A DNA stretch of 6,486 bases from an uncultured Phascolarctobacterium sp. (GTDB lineage: Bacteria; Bacillota; Negativicutes; Acidaminococcales; Acidaminococcaceae): assembly GCA_949287345.1 (NCBI GenBank), contig CASEGD010000074.1, positions 1 through 6,486 of the forward strand. The letters are read 5' to 3'. The notes under the pieces were generated by a model. It saw nothing but the letters and a program-made list of their open reading frames with translations, did not search any database and was not told the origin of the DNA. A program made the translations under genes and the position numbers. Positions 6,455 through 6,486 of this stretch are shown piece by piece. Numbering within the stretch: the stretch's first letter is position 1; every line of letters begins with the position of its first letter.

Positions 6455-6486
6455 TCGGATAACATCCCTTCCACTTCATCTAAATA
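6442..6486 (-). CDS. rbsK: Probable ribokinase, 3' end only
   Basis: An open frame enters from the right edge and ends at TAG (6444-6442), reading YLDEVEGMLSECRK. Ribokinases commonly end in a proline-rich turn followed by a helix like xREEVExFL, and LDEVEGML fits that. The position directly before rbsD matches the B. subtilis rbsR-K-D-A-C-B order. Only 14 codons are visible, so identity rests mostly on context; any gene whose end runs into rbsD would look similar. It overlaps the rbsD start by 13 nt, and the rbsD ribosome site lies inside it. Confidence 0.5.
   Translation of the reverse strand, partial: YLDEVEGMLSECRK

Overview
This 6.5 kb stretch of bacterial chromosome looks like it comes from an anaerobic member of the Bacillota. 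A Negativicutes gut commensal is my guess, from the balanced GC, the strong GGAGG ribosome binding sites, the RbsK-D-A-C-B gene order and the short stand-alone ArgA. The taxon is inference only. The window holds three blocks.

Block 1 (1-2050, + strand) is the distal end of a type III-A (Csm) CRISPR-Cas operon: the last 19 codons of csm4, a csm5 broken by a one-base frameshift near 505-530, and an intact cas6. No csm6 lies between csm5 and cas6. Right at the cas6 stop codon, two stem-loop units end in ACGGAAgC and ACGGAAaA, 63 bp apart. They look like degenerate type III-A CRISPR repeats, since the handle of the S. thermophilus III-A repeat, as I recall it, is ACGGAAAC. With the broken csm5, this suggests a decaying locus, or one that has acquired a regulatory use for its repeats. 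It is the most interesting part of the window.

Block 2 (2075-2665, + strand) is a single-gene unit encoding a short ArgA-type N-acetylglutamate synthase, the first step of arginine synthesis. Its promoter has an extended -10, and a very good match to the Bacillus ArgR/AhrC box covers the -35. A strong hairpin, usable in both directions, separates it from block 3.

Block 3 (2693-6486, - strand) is a ribose uptake operon read right to left: the 3' end of a probable ribokinase gene (rbsK), rbsD (ribose pyranase), rbsA (double ATPase), rbsC (permease) and rbsB (lipoprotein ribose-binding protein). The genes overlap or sit 3 to 18 nt apart, so translation is probably coupled. RbsB captures ribose outside the membrane, RbsC and RbsA import it, RbsD converts the pyranose to the furanose form that RbsK phosphorylates. 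The operon promoter and any regulator lie to the right of the window.
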